This document shows, in pieces, positions 1 through 8,949 of a stretch of DNA of 27,047 nucleotides (position 1 is the stretch's first letter; every line of letters begins with the position of its first letter). The stretch spans positions 1 to 27,047 of the forward strand of contig WGBK01000283.1 in the NCBI GenBank assembly GCA_015494335.1, given 5' to 3'. The DNA comes from Gammaproteobacteria bacterium (GTDB lineage Bacteria > Pseudomonadota > Gammaproteobacteria > GCA-001735895). The translations under genes were made by a program, and so were the position numbers. Under the pieces are notes generated by a model that did not search any database, had not been told where the DNA came from, and saw only the letters and a list, made by a program, of their open reading frames with translations.

Positions 1-2
1 AG

Positions 3-434
3 CTGGCGCCGCGTCGCTACCAGCTTTCCCTGTCGTTGCCGGGCGAGGAAGAGGATATCTATTATGTGCTTGAAGGTGACCAGTGGCAGCTGGATGCGCG
101 CGTGATGAAGTGGAAGCCCTGGGCCAACCTGCTGGGTCTGGACGCCTTCTATCGCCTGGACCGGCTGAGCAGCCGCCATGCCGATATCGAGCGCGCCCGC
201 CGCATTCCGCCGAGTGTTCACGACCTGTCGCCGCCGCTGCGCGGGCTCGATGTATGGCGGCTGCAGCGGCTGTTGCGCGAACAGCTGCGCTTCGTCGACA
301 CGCTGTTCGGCCAGAGCGTGTTCATGCCCATGGCTGACGGCGCCCACTACCGGGTGATGCTGGGCCAGAGCGGCCTGCTGGTGCGCGCACAGAACGAAGC
401 CGCCCGGAAGGCGGCTTCGGAAATGATGCGCTAG
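3..434 (+). CDS. C-terminal part of an uncharacterised conserved protein (partial)
   Basis: The reading frame is already open at the window edge, so the true start lies upstream; 143 codons are visible, ending in TAG. The visible part is soluble-looking, with the segments GDQWQLDARVMKW and YRLDRLSSRH, and a later VDTLFGQSVFMPMADG stretch. From memory this pattern matches a family of small gammaproteobacterial proteins with N-terminal membrane helices that are often mislabelled as cation/multidrug efflux pumps. Nothing visible supports transport, and I assign no function. The gene converges on folE2 with only 16 bases between the two stop codons and no strong terminator between them. Confidence 0.7.
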   Translation: MAPRRYQLSLSLPGEEEDIYYVLEGDQWQLDARVMKWKPWANLLGLDAFYRLDRLSSRHADIERARRIPPSVHDLSPPLRGLDVWRLQRLLREQLRFVDTLFGQSVFMPMADGAHYRVMLGQSGLLVRAQNEAARKAASEMMR

Positions 435-450
435 CCGGTCTTGCCGGAGC

Positions 451-1275
451 TCAACTGCCGTTTTCGTTGTCCTTGTCGTGTTCGATCAGGGCGTAGGCCG
501 AGTGGTTGTGGATGGATTCGAAGTTCTCGGACTCCAGCACATAGGCGCGGATGCGGTCGTCCTGATTGAGCCGCACCGCGACATCGCGCACCATGTCCTC
601 GACGAACTTGGGGTTGTCGTAGGCGCGCTCGGTGACGAATTTCTCGTCCGGACGCTTGAGCAGGCCGTACAGCTCGCAGGAGGCTTCCTGTTCCACCAGC
701 TCGATGATTTCCTCGATCCACACGAAACCGCGGGTTTTCACATTGACTGTGACATGGGATCGCTGGTTGTGGGCGCCATAGTCGGAGATCGACTTGGAGC
801 AGGGGCAGAGGCTGGTGACCGGCACCACGACCTTGATTCGGGTCTCGGTCTTGCCGTTCTTGATTTCGCCGATCAGCGTGACATCGTAGTCGAGCAGGGA
901 TTCCACGCCGCTGACCGGCGCCTTCTTGTTGATGAAGTAGGGAAAGCTCATCTCGATGTAACCGGCCTCGGCCTCGAGCAGTTCCACCATCTCCCGCAGC
1001 ATGTCCTTGAAGGATTCGACCGAGATTTCCTTCTCGTGGTCGTTGAGGATCTTGACGAAACGCGACATGTGCGTGCCCTTGAAGTGGTGGGGCAGGAACA
1101 CGAACATGTTGAAGTTGGCGACGGTATGCTGAATGCCGTCTGAGCGGTCGCGCATCACCACCGGGTGGCGGATATCCTTGATGCCGACCTTGTTGATGGC
1201 GATGTTGCGTACATCGGTGCTGCCCTGGACATCGGGGATGTCGTTGGTGCAATCGGTGCTGCAGGTTGTGCTCAT
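451..1275 (-). CDS. folE2: GTP cyclohydrolase I, FolE2 type
   Basis: FolE2 (GCYH-IB) converts GTP to 7,8-dihydroneopterin triphosphate, the first step of folate synthesis and of queuosine-type tRNA modification. The protein has 274 residues, close to the usual family length. The family signature is visible: SLCPCSK around residues 155-161 with the metal-binding Cys157, GAHNQRS around 167-173, and the C-terminal ENFESIHNHSAY around 250-261 with conserved Glu and His residues. The ATG follows a GAGG ribosome-binding site about eight bases upstream. In some bacteria FolE2 is a Zur-controlled, zinc-sparing copy of FolE; no Zur-like palindrome is visible here, so it may be the constitutive enzyme. 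Whether a second folE exists cannot be seen. Identification is secure. Confidence 0.95.
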   Translation of the reverse strand: MSTTCSTDCTNDIPDVQGSTDVRNIAINKVGIKDIRHPVVMRDRSDGIQHTVANFNMFVFLPHHFKGTHMSRFVKILNDHEKEISVESFKDMLREMVELLEAEAGYIEMSFPYFINKKAPVSGVESLLDYDVTLIGEIKNGKTETRIKVVVPVTSLCPCSKSISDYGAHNQRSHVTVNVKTRGFVWIEEIIELVEQEASCELYGLLKRPDEKFVTERAYDNPKFVEDMVRDVAVRLNQDDRIRAYVLESENFESIHNHSAYALIEHDKDNENGS

Positions 1276-1345
1276 GTCAGATCCTCAAACCGGGAATGGC
1301 CCGCAGCGAACCGGCCCCGAGGGGCGGCTCGCGGAAAAGGCGGCC

Positions 1346-1374
1346 ATTATACGGGCGGGATTGCCGTTTGTCCC
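1346..1374 (-). promoter_or_regulatory. Sigma-70-type promoter candidate for folE2
   Basis: On the minus strand GGGACA (1374-1369) is followed after 17 bases by a perfect TATAAT (1351-1346), about 70 bases upstream of the folE2 start. The -35 box keeps only the GACA part of the consensus. Confidence 0.55.
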
Positions 1375-1407
1375 GACCGAGTCCGCCCGGACCTGGGCCG
1401 AATATCG

Positions 1408-1743
1408 TCAGCTGCAGCCCTTGGGGCGCGGCAGGCCGGCGATCTTGTTGGCGCACTTGATCAGGCCGGTGGGGAACAGCGAGTAGATGTATTTCTGATC
1501 GCTGCGGTCCTTGCCGTATTTCTTCTTCATCAGCTTGGAGAAGGCGCGCGGCTCGCAAACGGTACCGTTTTGCTGAAAATACTCGCGGGCCAGGTTGATG
1601 ATGTCCCAGTGTTCCTGGGTCAGTTCGGGAATTTTTTCGTTTTTTGCGATGACTTCCGCCAGTTCCGGACTCCACTCGTCCAGGTTCTCGAGCCAGCCGG
1701 CTTCGCTCAATTGAATGGTCTTGCCATTGACTTCCGCTTCCAT
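1408..1743 (-). CDS. DsrC/TusE-family sulfur-relay protein with atypical C-terminal arm
   Basis: Members of this family carry sulfur as a persulfide or trisulfide on a C-terminal cysteine. DsrC partners DsrAB sulfite reductase, and TusE hands sulfur to MnmA for tRNA 2-thiouridine. The protein has 111 residues, the family size, and shows the family features WSPELAE, LTQEHWDIINLAREYF and a C-terminal arm ending AGLPRPKGCS. The penultimate cysteine (Cys110, called CysA) is present. The second redox cysteine of true DsrC, normally 11 residues before CysA, is replaced by Asn99; a cysteine lies two residues earlier, at 97. The protein is therefore neither a canonical DsrC nor a standard TusE. No dsrAB, tus or hdr genes are in view. 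It has an AGAGG ribosome-binding site and an IscR-like box just upstream. Family is certain, exact role is not. Confidence 0.9.
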   Translation of the reverse strand: MEAEVNGKTIQLSEAGWLENLDEWSPELAEVIAKNEKIPELTQEHWDIINLAREYFQQNGTVCEPRAFSKLMKKKYGKDRSDQKYIYSLFPTGLIKCANKIAGLPRPKGCS

Positions 1744-1760
1744 AATAACCTCTGTTGTTA

Positions 1761-1785
1761 ATACCTTAGTGATTTAGTCGGTTAT
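1761..1785 (-). promoter_or_regulatory. IscR type-1-like binding site upstream of the dsrC/tusE-like gene
   Basis: A 25-bp imperfect palindrome ends 17 bases before the start codon. On the minus strand it reads ATAACCGACT, then AAATC, then ACTAAGGTAT. Compared by hand with the type-1 IscR consensus as I recall it (ATASYYGACT-RWWWY-AGTCRRSTAT), it matches at 22 of 25 positions, including both ATA/TAT ends. Type-1 sites are bound by [2Fe-2S]-IscR. The position over the probable promoter suggests repression when Fe-S clusters are sufficient. The match is seen in the sequence; binding is inferred. Confidence 0.6.
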
Positions 1786-1850
1786 TCTAGCGAAAAACGG
1801 CGAATAAATGCCTTAGATTCCACAAGGGTAAGCTCCGGGAGGAGCTGACG

Positions 1851-1872
1851 CGGGGCGGCACAGGCCGCCCCG
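1851..1872 (-). terminator. GC-rich hairpin after the csp gene
   Basis: A perfect 9-bp stem (CGGGGCGGC with GCCGCCCCG) around a 4-base loop begins a few bases beyond the csp stop codon. A second small hairpin (6-bp stem, GGGA loop) lies at 1831-1846. There is no U-tract on the minus strand, so this may be a 3'-end stabiliser or a non-canonical terminator. Confidence 0.45.
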
Positions 1873-1878
1873 GAGGGG

Positions 1879-2088
1879 TTATTCGGGGGTGACGTTTTCG
1901 GCCTGCAGGCCCTTGGCGCCCTCGGTGACATTCATGGTGACCTTCTGGCCTTCACGCAGGGTCTTGTGGCCATCGCCATTGATGGCACTGTAATGGACGA
2001 AGACATCCTGTCCGCTGTCCTGGGAGATGAAGCCGAAGCCCTTGGTGTCGTTGAACCACTTGACGGTGCCCGCTACTAGATCTGACAT
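1879..2088 (-). CDS. Cold-shock-domain protein (CspA family)
   Basis: This is a 69-residue single cold-shock domain that binds single-stranded RNA and DNA and melts RNA secondary structure. The sequence after the start, GTVKWFNDTKGFGFISQDSG, contains RNP1 (KGFGFI), and DVFVHYSAI contains RNP2. I chose the ATG at 2088 because the domain begins a few residues later, as in CspA-type proteins, and because a purine-rich AAGAG stretch precedes it. The frame stays open much further upstream, but that extension is low-complexity and does not resemble the family. The 236-bp AT-rich upstream stretch suggests a long regulated leader, as in E. coli cspA. Which paralogue (cold-induced or constitutive) cannot be told from sequence. 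Confidence 0.95.
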   Translation of the reverse strand: MSDLVAGTVKWFNDTKGFGFISQDSGQDVFVHYSAINGDGHKTLREGQKVTMNVTEGAKGLQAENVTPE

Positions 2089-2324
2089 AACTGTACTCTT
2101 TCTCTTCCGCTGGTTGTGAAACGCTGCCGATGAACGGCAGACCGATTTCATTGTAAGCGCAGGCCGGGAAAATAGGCAACGAAAATTTGTCAATCCGTTC
2201 GAGCGATGAAAAAAATCATGTAAACAGGAAAAACAATCTATAAAACAATAAGTTGCTATTATCGTGTGGGATCTCAATAGGTAGATGTCAGGCTGCAGTT
2301 GGTGCGATAAACCATAAAAAAAGT
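2089..2324 (-). promoter_or_regulatory. AT-rich leader and promoter region of the csp gene
   Basis: No gene lies in this 236-bp gap, which is strikingly AT-rich compared with its surroundings, with A-runs at 2209-2215 and 2228-2234. On the minus strand TTGCCT-N18-TACAAT (-10 at about 2151-2156) is one promoter candidate. A perfect TTGACA sits at 2194-2189 but lacks a well-spaced -10 box. An 8-bp inverted repeat (CGATAAAC with GTTTATCG, 2305-2330) overlaps the dxs stop codon, with its T-run in the loop. Confidence 0.4.
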
Positions 2325-4190
2325 TTATCGGCTGATCTTCTCGATCTGGCGGGACAGACTGTCGAAATCCAGTCCATACCAGGCCAGCACCTGTTCTCGA
2401 CTGCCCTGGGGCGGGAAAGAATTCTTGTGGCCATGGATGTGGCAACGCACCGCAAGCCCCTGCTCGGCCAGCCACTCGTTGACGGCGCTGCCGGCGCCTC
2501 CACGCTCGGCGCCATCCTCGATGCAGAAGAAGTGTTCGTGGTTTCTGGCCAGTTCCTGCAGGCGCTCGCGGTCCAGCGGCTTGACGAAACGCATGTCCAC
2601 CAGGGTTGCATCGTGCTGCTCGGCCAGCCTTCGCGCGGTTTCGAGCAGGGGGCCGAAGTTGAGGATGGCCACGTTGCGGCCCTCGCGCAACAGCCGCGAG
2701 CGGCCCAGCGGTAGGGTTTCTTCGGTCTCGATGCGCTCCGGTATCGCGCTGTTGTCGCGCGGGTAGCGCACCAGGGCCGGACCCGGGTGGGCGTAACCGG
2801 TGTTCAGCAGCAGTTGCAGTTCACGGTTGTCGGAGGGAGTCATGATGACCATGTTCGGAATGCAGCGGCTGTAGGCGATATCGAAATTGCCGGTATGGGT
2901 CGCGCCGTCGGCGCCGACCACGCCGCCGCGATCCACGGCGAACAGCACGTCCAGATTCTGGATCGCCACATCGTGGATGAGTTGGTCATAGCCACGTTGC
3001 AAAAAGGTGGAGTAGATGGCGACGACGGGTTTGAGTCCGTCGATGGCCATGCCCGCGGCCAGCGTCACCGCGTGCTGCTCGGCAATGGCGACATCGTGAA
3101 AGCGTTCGGGGAAGGCGTCGGAGAAGGCCACCAGTCCGGAGCCTTCGCGCATTGCTGGGGTGATCGCCTGCAGCAGCGGCTCCTGCCCGGCCTTGGCGAC
3201 GATCCAGTCGGAGAAGGCCTGGGTGTAGCTTTGCTGGTCTGCCTGCCCGCCACGGGCGCTGGTCTGCCCCGAGTCGATGTGGAAGGGGCCGGTGCCGTGG
3301 AACTTGCAGGCATCGTTTTCGGCAGGTTCGTAGCCCTTGCCCTTCTGTGTGATGATGTGCAACAGACGCGGACCGGACTGCTTTTTCAGGTTGGAAAGGA
3401 TTTTCAGCAGGGCCGGCAGGTCATGGCCGTCGATCGGGCCGTAGTAGGAGAAGCCCAGTTCCTCGAACAGGGTTCCGGGCACGATCATGCCCTTGATGTG
3501 TTCCTCGGCGCGGCGCGCCAGTTCCCAGGCGCTGGGAATGGAACCCAGCACCTTCTTGCTGCCGGCGCGCATCTGCTGGTAGAGGCTGCCGGACCAGATA
3601 CGGGACAGGTACTTGGACAGGGCTCCGACATTGGGTGAGATCGACATCTCGTTGTCGTTGAGAATCACCAACAAGTCCACATCCTCGAGGCTGCCGGCGT
3701 GGTTCATGGCCTCGAAGGCCATGCCGGCGGACATGCCGCCGTCGCCGATGATGGCTACCGCATGGCGGTCGATGCCCTGGGCGCGAGCGGCCAGCGCCAT
3801 CCCCAGGGCCGCGCTGATGGAAGTGCTGGAGTGTCCGACCCCGAAACAGTCGTATTCGGATTCGGAGGGCTTGGGAAAGCCCGACAGGCCCTGCCACTGG
3901 CGCAGGGTCGGCATGGCGTCGCGTCGCCCGGTGAGCATCTTGTGCGGGTAGCACTGGTGGCCGACATCCCACACCAGGCGGTCGTTGGGGGTATCGAACA
4001 GGTAGTGCAGGGCGATGGTCAGTTCCACCGCGCCCAGGCCCGAGGCCAGGTGTCCGCCGGTACGCGATACGGTCTCGATCACCGCCTGGCGCAGTTCCTC
4101 GGCCAGTTGCGGGAGTTCCTCGGGAGAGAGCAGCCGCAGGTCGTCGGGATCGCGGATGCTGTCGAGCAGGGGAGTGAGGGAATCGGTCAT
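2325..4190 (-). CDS. dxs: 1-deoxy-D-xylulose-5-phosphate synthase
   Basis: Dxs condenses pyruvate and glyceraldehyde-3-phosphate using thiamine diphosphate, the committing step of the MEP isoprenoid pathway; DXP also feeds thiamine and pyridoxal synthesis. The protein has 621 residues, the normal length. Visible motifs are SRTGGHLASGLG near 42-53 (catalytic His region), the thiamine-diphosphate site GDGGMSAGMAFEAMNHAG starting at 149 and ending near NDNEMSIS, then the transketolase pyrimidine-binding domain (AEQHAVTLAAG, DRGGVVGADGATHTG) and the C-terminal transketolase domain. The ATG at 4190 is one base past the ispA stop (TGAcATG), so translation is probably coupled. An open frame continues upstream, but it only reads the end of ispA out of frame. 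Confidence 0.97.
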   Translation of the reverse strand: MTDSLTPLLDSIRDPDDLRLLSPEELPQLAEELRQAVIETVSRTGGHLASGLGAVELTIALHYLFDTPNDRLVWDVGHQCYPHKMLTGRRDAMPTLRQWQGLSGFPKPSESEYDCFGVGHSSTSISAALGMALAARAQGIDRHAVAIIGDGGMSAGMAFEAMNHAGSLEDVDLLVILNDNEMSISPNVGALSKYLSRIWSGSLYQQMRAGSKKVLGSIPSAWELARRAEEHIKGMIVPGTLFEELGFSYYGPIDGHDLPALLKILSNLKKQSGPRLLHIITQKGKGYEPAENDACKFHGTGPFHIDSGQTSARGGQADQQSYTQAFSDWIVAKAGQEPLLQAITPAMREGSGLVAFSDAFPERFHDVAIAEQHAVTLAAGMAIDGLKPVVAIYSTFLQRGYDQLIHDVAIQNLDVLFAVDRGGVVGADGATHTGNFDIAYSRCIPNMVIMTPSDNRELQLLLNTGYAHPGPALVRYPRDNSAIPERIETEETLPLGRSRLLREGRNVAILNFGPLLETARRLAEQHDATLVDMRFVKPLDRERLQELARNHEHFFCIEDGAERGGAGSAVNEWLAEQGLAVRCHIHGHKNSFPPQGSREQVLAWYGLDFDSLSRQIEKISR

Positions 4191-4191
4191 G

Positions 4192-5091
4192 TCAGTGGCT
4201 GCGGTGCACGAACCAGTGCGAGATGTCGCGCAGGGTGTCCGCATCGGGGCCGAAATCCTGCAGTGCCTCGAGGGCCTGCTGGTGCAGCAGCCGGGCCTTT
4301 TCGCGCGATTCCTCGAGGCCGATGATGGATGGGAAGGTGGGTTTGTCGAGCCCGGCGTCGGAGCCTTGGGGCTTGCCGAGGGTGTCGGTGTCACCGATCA
4401 CGTCGAGAATGTCGTCCTGCACCTGGAACGACAGCCCGATCTTCTTGGCATAGCGGTCCAGCGCCTGCAGGCGTAGCTCGTCGATATCGTCGGCGGACAG
4501 GGCAGCCATCTGGATGCAGGTACGGATCAGCGCGCCGGTCTTGTGGATGTGCATGGTTTCCAGCTCGGCCAGGGTTAGCTCGCGGCCGACAGACTCAAGA
4601 TCGATGGCCTGGCCGCCGGCCATGCCGCGCGAGCCGGAATGCAGGGCCAGCTTGCCGATCATGCCGAGGCGCCGTGCCGGGTCGTCGATCATCGCCGGGT
4701 CGTGGGCGAGGATGTGAAAGGCCAGGGCCTGCAGTGCATCGCCGGCGAGAATCGCCGTGGCCTCGTCGAACTGGCGGTGGCAGGTGGGGCGGCCGCGACG
4801 CAGGTCGTCGTCGTCCATCGCCGGCAGGTCATCGTGGATCAGGGAGTAGGCGTGGATGATCTCCACTGCGGCGGCGATGCCGTCCACCCGTGAGTGGGGA
4901 ATGCCGAGGGCATCGGCGGTGGCGTAGACCAGGGCCGGGCGCACGCGCTTGCCGTCGCCGAGCACCGAGTAGCGCATCGCCTGGTGCAGTCGTTGCGGAT
5001 TCAGCTCGGCGGCGGGCAACCAGCCTTCGAGGGCGTTGTTGACACGCTCCCGGTAGCTTTCAAGCCTTGCCTGGAAGGCGTCGTCATTCAT
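4192..5091 (-). CDS. ispA: Farnesyl diphosphate synthase (short-chain polyprenyl synthase)
   Basis: This 299-residue all-alpha prenyltransferase makes C15 farnesyl diphosphate from DMAPP/GPP and IPP. The first aspartate-rich motif DDLPAMDDDD is at about 87-96, followed by RRGRPT. The second is DDILDVIGD near residue 226, with KPT after it. GDGKRVRP near 45-52 is the diphosphate-binding segment. The extra residues between the aspartates of the first motif are typical of bacterial type II FPP synthases. It overlaps xseB by 8 bases and is followed at once by dxs, giving the xseB-ispA-dxs order common in Gammaproteobacteria. Confidence 0.96.
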   Translation of the reverse strand: MNDDAFQARLESYRERVNNALEGWLPAAELNPQRLHQAMRYSVLGDGKRVRPALVYATADALGIPHSRVDGIAAAVEIIHAYSLIHDDLPAMDDDDLRRGRPTCHRQFDEATAILAGDALQALAFHILAHDPAMIDDPARRLGMIGKLALHSGSRGMAGGQAIDLESVGRELTLAELETMHIHKTGALIRTCIQMAALSADDIDELRLQALDRYAKKIGLSFQVQDDILDVIGDTDTLGKPQGSDAGLDKPTFPSIIGLEESREKARLLHQQALEALQDFGPDADTLRDISHWFVHRSH

Positions 5092-5353
5092 CCGCGTCGT
5101 CGAAACTCAGGGTCTGTTGCAGGCCGTTCTGCTCGATCAACTGTTCCACCCGCAACTCGGCGGCATCGAGGGCGCCCTGGCAGGCCTGGGCCAGCTTGAC
5201 GCCCTGCTCGAACTGCTGCAGGGATTCCTCGAGGCCGAGTTCGCCCTGTTCCAGGCGTTGCACGATCTGTTCGAGTCGCGCCAGGGACTGCTCGAAATCG
5301 CGAATGCGCTCGTCGTTGTCGGCGGGCTGTTCAGGGGCGGTGGATTCGGACAT
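5084..5353 (-). CDS. xseB: Exodeoxyribonuclease VII small subunit
   Basis: XseB binds the large subunit XseA to form exonuclease VII, which degrades single-stranded DNA to oligonucleotides. The protein has 89 residues, highly charged and helical, with the family core FEQSLARLEQIVQRLEQGELGLEESL split over residues of about 20-45 and the following QFEQGVKLAQACQ. xseA is not in the window. Its stop region overlaps ispA by 8 bases. No strong ribosome-binding site precedes the ATG, but a good promoter does. Its place in an isoprenoid operon is the conserved gammaproteobacterial arrangement. Confidence 0.95.
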   Translation of the reverse strand: MSESTAPEQPADNDERIRDFEQSLARLEQIVQRLEQGELGLEESLQQFEQGVKLAQACQGALDAAELRVEQLIEQNGLQQTLSFDDADE

Positions 5354-5380
5354 GACGGAAATGCGGCTGGAAAAGAGACA

Positions 5381-6742
<1,362 letters not shown>

Positions 6743-6743
6743 C

Positions 6744-8015
6744 TCAGCTCGCGGACTCCGGTTCGTCGAGCTTGAGGCGCACGGTCTTGACCATGTTGTT
6801 CTTCACCTGCATCACTTCCAGCGGATAGCCGGCGATCTTGAGGCTGGTGCCGGCCTCCGGGATCATCTCCAGATGTTCGGTGATCAGCCCGTTGAGGGTA
6901 CGCGGGCCGTCCTCGGGCAGGGAGGTGCCCAACTGGCGGTTGATGTCGCGGACATGGGTAGCGCCGTCGAGCAGGTAACTGCCGTCGATGTCGCGGAAGA
7001 AGCTGCTGCCGCGGGCGTTCGGATCACTGGTGAATTCGCCGACAATTTCCTCGAGGATATCCTCCAGCGTAACCAGCCCCTGGATATCACCGTACTCGTC
7101 TACCACGAAGCCCATGCGCCGACGGTTTTTCTGGAAATTGAGCAGCTGGGTGGTCAGCGGTGTGCCCTCGGGGATGTAGTAGGGCTCGCGCAGGATGGAT
7201 TTTAGGCTGTCGCGATTGAAATTGTCCGACAGCAGCAGAGGCAGGATCTTGCGCATCAGCGCCACGCCGACCAGGTTGTCGATGCTTTCCTCGTACACCG
7301 GAATGCGGGTGAAGGGCAGGCGCGGGATCAGTTCCAGGCTGTCGTCCCAGTCGGCGGCGAGATCGATACCGGCGATGTCGTTGCGTGGCACCATGATGTC
7401 ATCGACCTTGATCTTTTCCAGATCGAGAATACCGAGCAGCATGTCGCGGTGCGAGGCCGGGATCAGGCCGGCGGTTTCGCTGACCGCAATGCGCAGTTCC
7501 TCGGAGGTCAGGGCGTCGCCGCTGTGGGCCTTGTCCTGCAGGCCGAGCAGTCGCATGCTGCCGCGCACCAGGGCATTGATGGCGAGAATCAGCGGGTACA
7601 GCAGCTTCAGCAGGGGCTGGTACACATAGGAAGCGGCGAAGGCGATGGGTTCCGGGCGCCGCGCGGCGATGGTTTTCGGCATCACCTCGGCGAACAGCAG
7701 CAGCATCACCGTCAGCACACCGGTGGCAATGGCGATTCCGGTGTCGCCATAGAGGCGATAACCGATGTAGGTGGCCAGTTGGGTGATGAGGATGTTGATG
7801 AAATTGTTGCCGAGCAGGATCAGGCTGATCAGCTGTTCCGGCTTCTGCAGCAGATCCCAGGCACGGCGTGCGCCGCCGTGATGACCCTCGGCCCGGTGCT
7901 TGAGGCGATAGCGGTTGAGGCTCATCAACCCGGTTTCGGAACCGGAGAAGAAGCCGGACAACAGGATCAGCACGAACAGCGCGCCAAACAGGATGCTCAG
8001 GGGGATGTCGTTCAC
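6744..8015 (-). CDS. CNNM/CorC-HlyC family membrane protein (CorB/YfjD-like)
   Basis: This is a 423-residue inner-membrane protein of the family linked to magnesium and cobalt transport or tolerance. The N-terminal DUF21/CNNM domain has about four hydrophobic segments within residues 1-150 and the motif SGFFSGSETGLMSLNRYRL early on. A CBS-domain pair follows (VDDIMVPRNDIAGID and FVVDEYGDIQGLVTLEDILEEIVGE). A C-terminal CorC/HlyC domain ends the protein. The start codon is GTG with a poor ribosome-binding site, chosen because the next in-frame Met would remove the first membrane segment. Position beside ypjD and ffh matches yfjD (corB) in E. coli. The transported ion is not proven by sequence. 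Confidence 0.93.
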   Translation of the reverse strand: MNDIPLSILFGALFVLILLSGFFSGSETGLMSLNRYRLKHRAEGHHGGARRAWDLLQKPEQLISLILLGNNFINILITQLATYIGYRLYGDTGIAIATGVLTVMLLLFAEVMPKTIAARRPEPIAFAASYVYQPLLKLLYPLILAINALVRGSMRLLGLQDKAHSGDALTSEELRIAVSETAGLIPASHRDMLLGILDLEKIKVDDIMVPRNDIAGIDLAADWDDSLELIPRLPFTRIPVYEESIDNLVGVALMRKILPLLLSDNFNRDSLKSILREPYYIPEGTPLTTQLLNFQKNRRRMGFVVDEYGDIQGLVTLEDILEEIVGEFTSDPNARGSSFFRDIDGSYLLDGATHVRDINRQLGTSLPEDGPRTLNGLITEHLEMIPEAGTSLKIAGYPLEVMQVKNNMVKTVRLKLDEPESAS

Positions 8016-8043
8016 GATGGTGGTTCAGCGGGCGCGCACGGAC

Positions 8044-8835
8044 TCAGAGCAGGAACTCGAGCACCAGTTTGCTGCCGAAATAGGCGAGCATGACGAAGAA
8101 GAAGGCGGTCAGGGTCAGGCGAATGGCCTTGCGTCCGCGCCAGCCGAAACGGAAGCGGCCGAACAGCAGGATCGCGAGGATCACCCAGCCGATCAGGGAC
8201 AACAAGGTCTTGTGGATCAGGTGCTGGGCAAACAGGTCGTCGAAGGTGATGAAACCGGTAATCAGCGAGGCGCTGAGAAACAGGAAGCCGAAGCCGAGCA
8301 TCTGGAACAGCAGGGTTTCCATGTCGTGCAACGGCGGCAGCTTGCGTACAAGGCCGCCCGGATGATGACTGCGGATGGCGTGATCCTGCCAGGCCAGCAA
8401 CAGGGACTGCAGGGCGCTGAGCATGATCAGGCTGTAGGCGATGATCGACAGCATGATGTGCCCGGCGATGGCTGGCGTCGGTGTCAGCAGGATCGCGTGA
8501 CTGGTGGGGATCAGCGCAGAGGCAACGGCGGCGATTCCGGTGAGCGGAAACATCAGCACGCCCAGGCTGTGCAGGGGGCGCTGCAGGCTGGCGATGAGAA
8601 TCTGAATGCTGACCAGCCAACCGACCAGTGCAAAGGCATTGAAGAAACCGAGATTGAGCCGGCCGTCCGGCAGGTAGATGGCCTGGCGCAATTGCAGCGC
8701 CTCGATCAGGATGGCGAACAGGGCCGGACTCAACGCCATCCAGCGGCGTGAGGATTGCCAGTTGGACAGATTGCGCAGAATCAGATAAGCGGACAGGCAA
8801 TAGCCGGCAAGACTGAGAAGGCTGAGAAGGGTCAC
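8044..8835 (-). CDS. CcsA/YpjD-like inner-membrane protein
   Basis: This 263-residue protein is almost entirely hydrophobic, with about eight probable membrane helices. It resembles the cytochrome c assembly CcsA/HemX superfamily and specifically YpjD, which lies beside ffh in E. coli. Family resemblance is seen in the pattern ILLTPTPAIAGHIMLSIIAYSLIMLSALQSLLLA and the later LIHKTLLSLIGW. CcsA proteins handle haem for cytochrome c maturation, but the function of YpjD is not settled. The start is a GTG with no clear ribosome-binding site. corB begins 28 bases downstream, in the likely operon ypjD-corB-radA. Confidence 0.85.
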   Translation of the reverse strand: MTLLSLLSLAGYCLSAYLILRNLSNWQSSRRWMALSPALFAILIEALQLRQAIYLPDGRLNLGFFNAFALVGWLVSIQILIASLQRPLHSLGVLMFPLTGIAAVASALIPTSHAILLTPTPAIAGHIMLSIIAYSLIMLSALQSLLLAWQDHAIRSHHPGGLVRKLPPLHDMETLLFQMLGFGFLFLSASLITGFITFDDLFAQHLIHKTLLSLIGWVILAILLFGRFRFGWRGRKAIRLTLTAFFFVMLAYFGSKLVLEFLL

Positions 8836-8877
8836 AGGCGCGGAGCAATCACGATACTTGGCATGGAATGATCCGCC

Positions 8878-8886
8878 ATTCTAGCA
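8878..8886 (-). promoter_or_regulatory. Extended -10 promoter element for ypjD
   Basis: On the minus strand TGCTAGAAT (8886-8878) is an extended -10 element (TGn plus TAGAAT) about 42 bases before the ypjD start. No good -35 box accompanies it, as is tolerated with extended -10 promoters. Confidence 0.45.
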
Positions 8887-8949
8887 CCAAACCCGCTTGG
8901 CGGAGAAGGCAATGCGCATGCCCGTCTGCGGCCCGGTGCCCGGCAGACT

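Noticed and set aside
1276..1407. Zur box before folE2
   Set aside because: I looked for the AT-rich Zur palindrome because FolE2 is often zinc-regulated elsewhere; nothing resembling it is present.
2305..2330. Inverted repeat at the dxs stop, considered as a terminator
   Set aside because: The T-run is inside the loop rather than after the stem, so it lacks intrinsic-terminator layout.
1879..2475. N-terminally extended reading of the cold-shock protein (198 residues)
   Set aside because: The extension overlaps the end of dxs and reads as low-complexity sequence; the normal 69-residue protein has its own start and a purine-rich ribosome-binding site.
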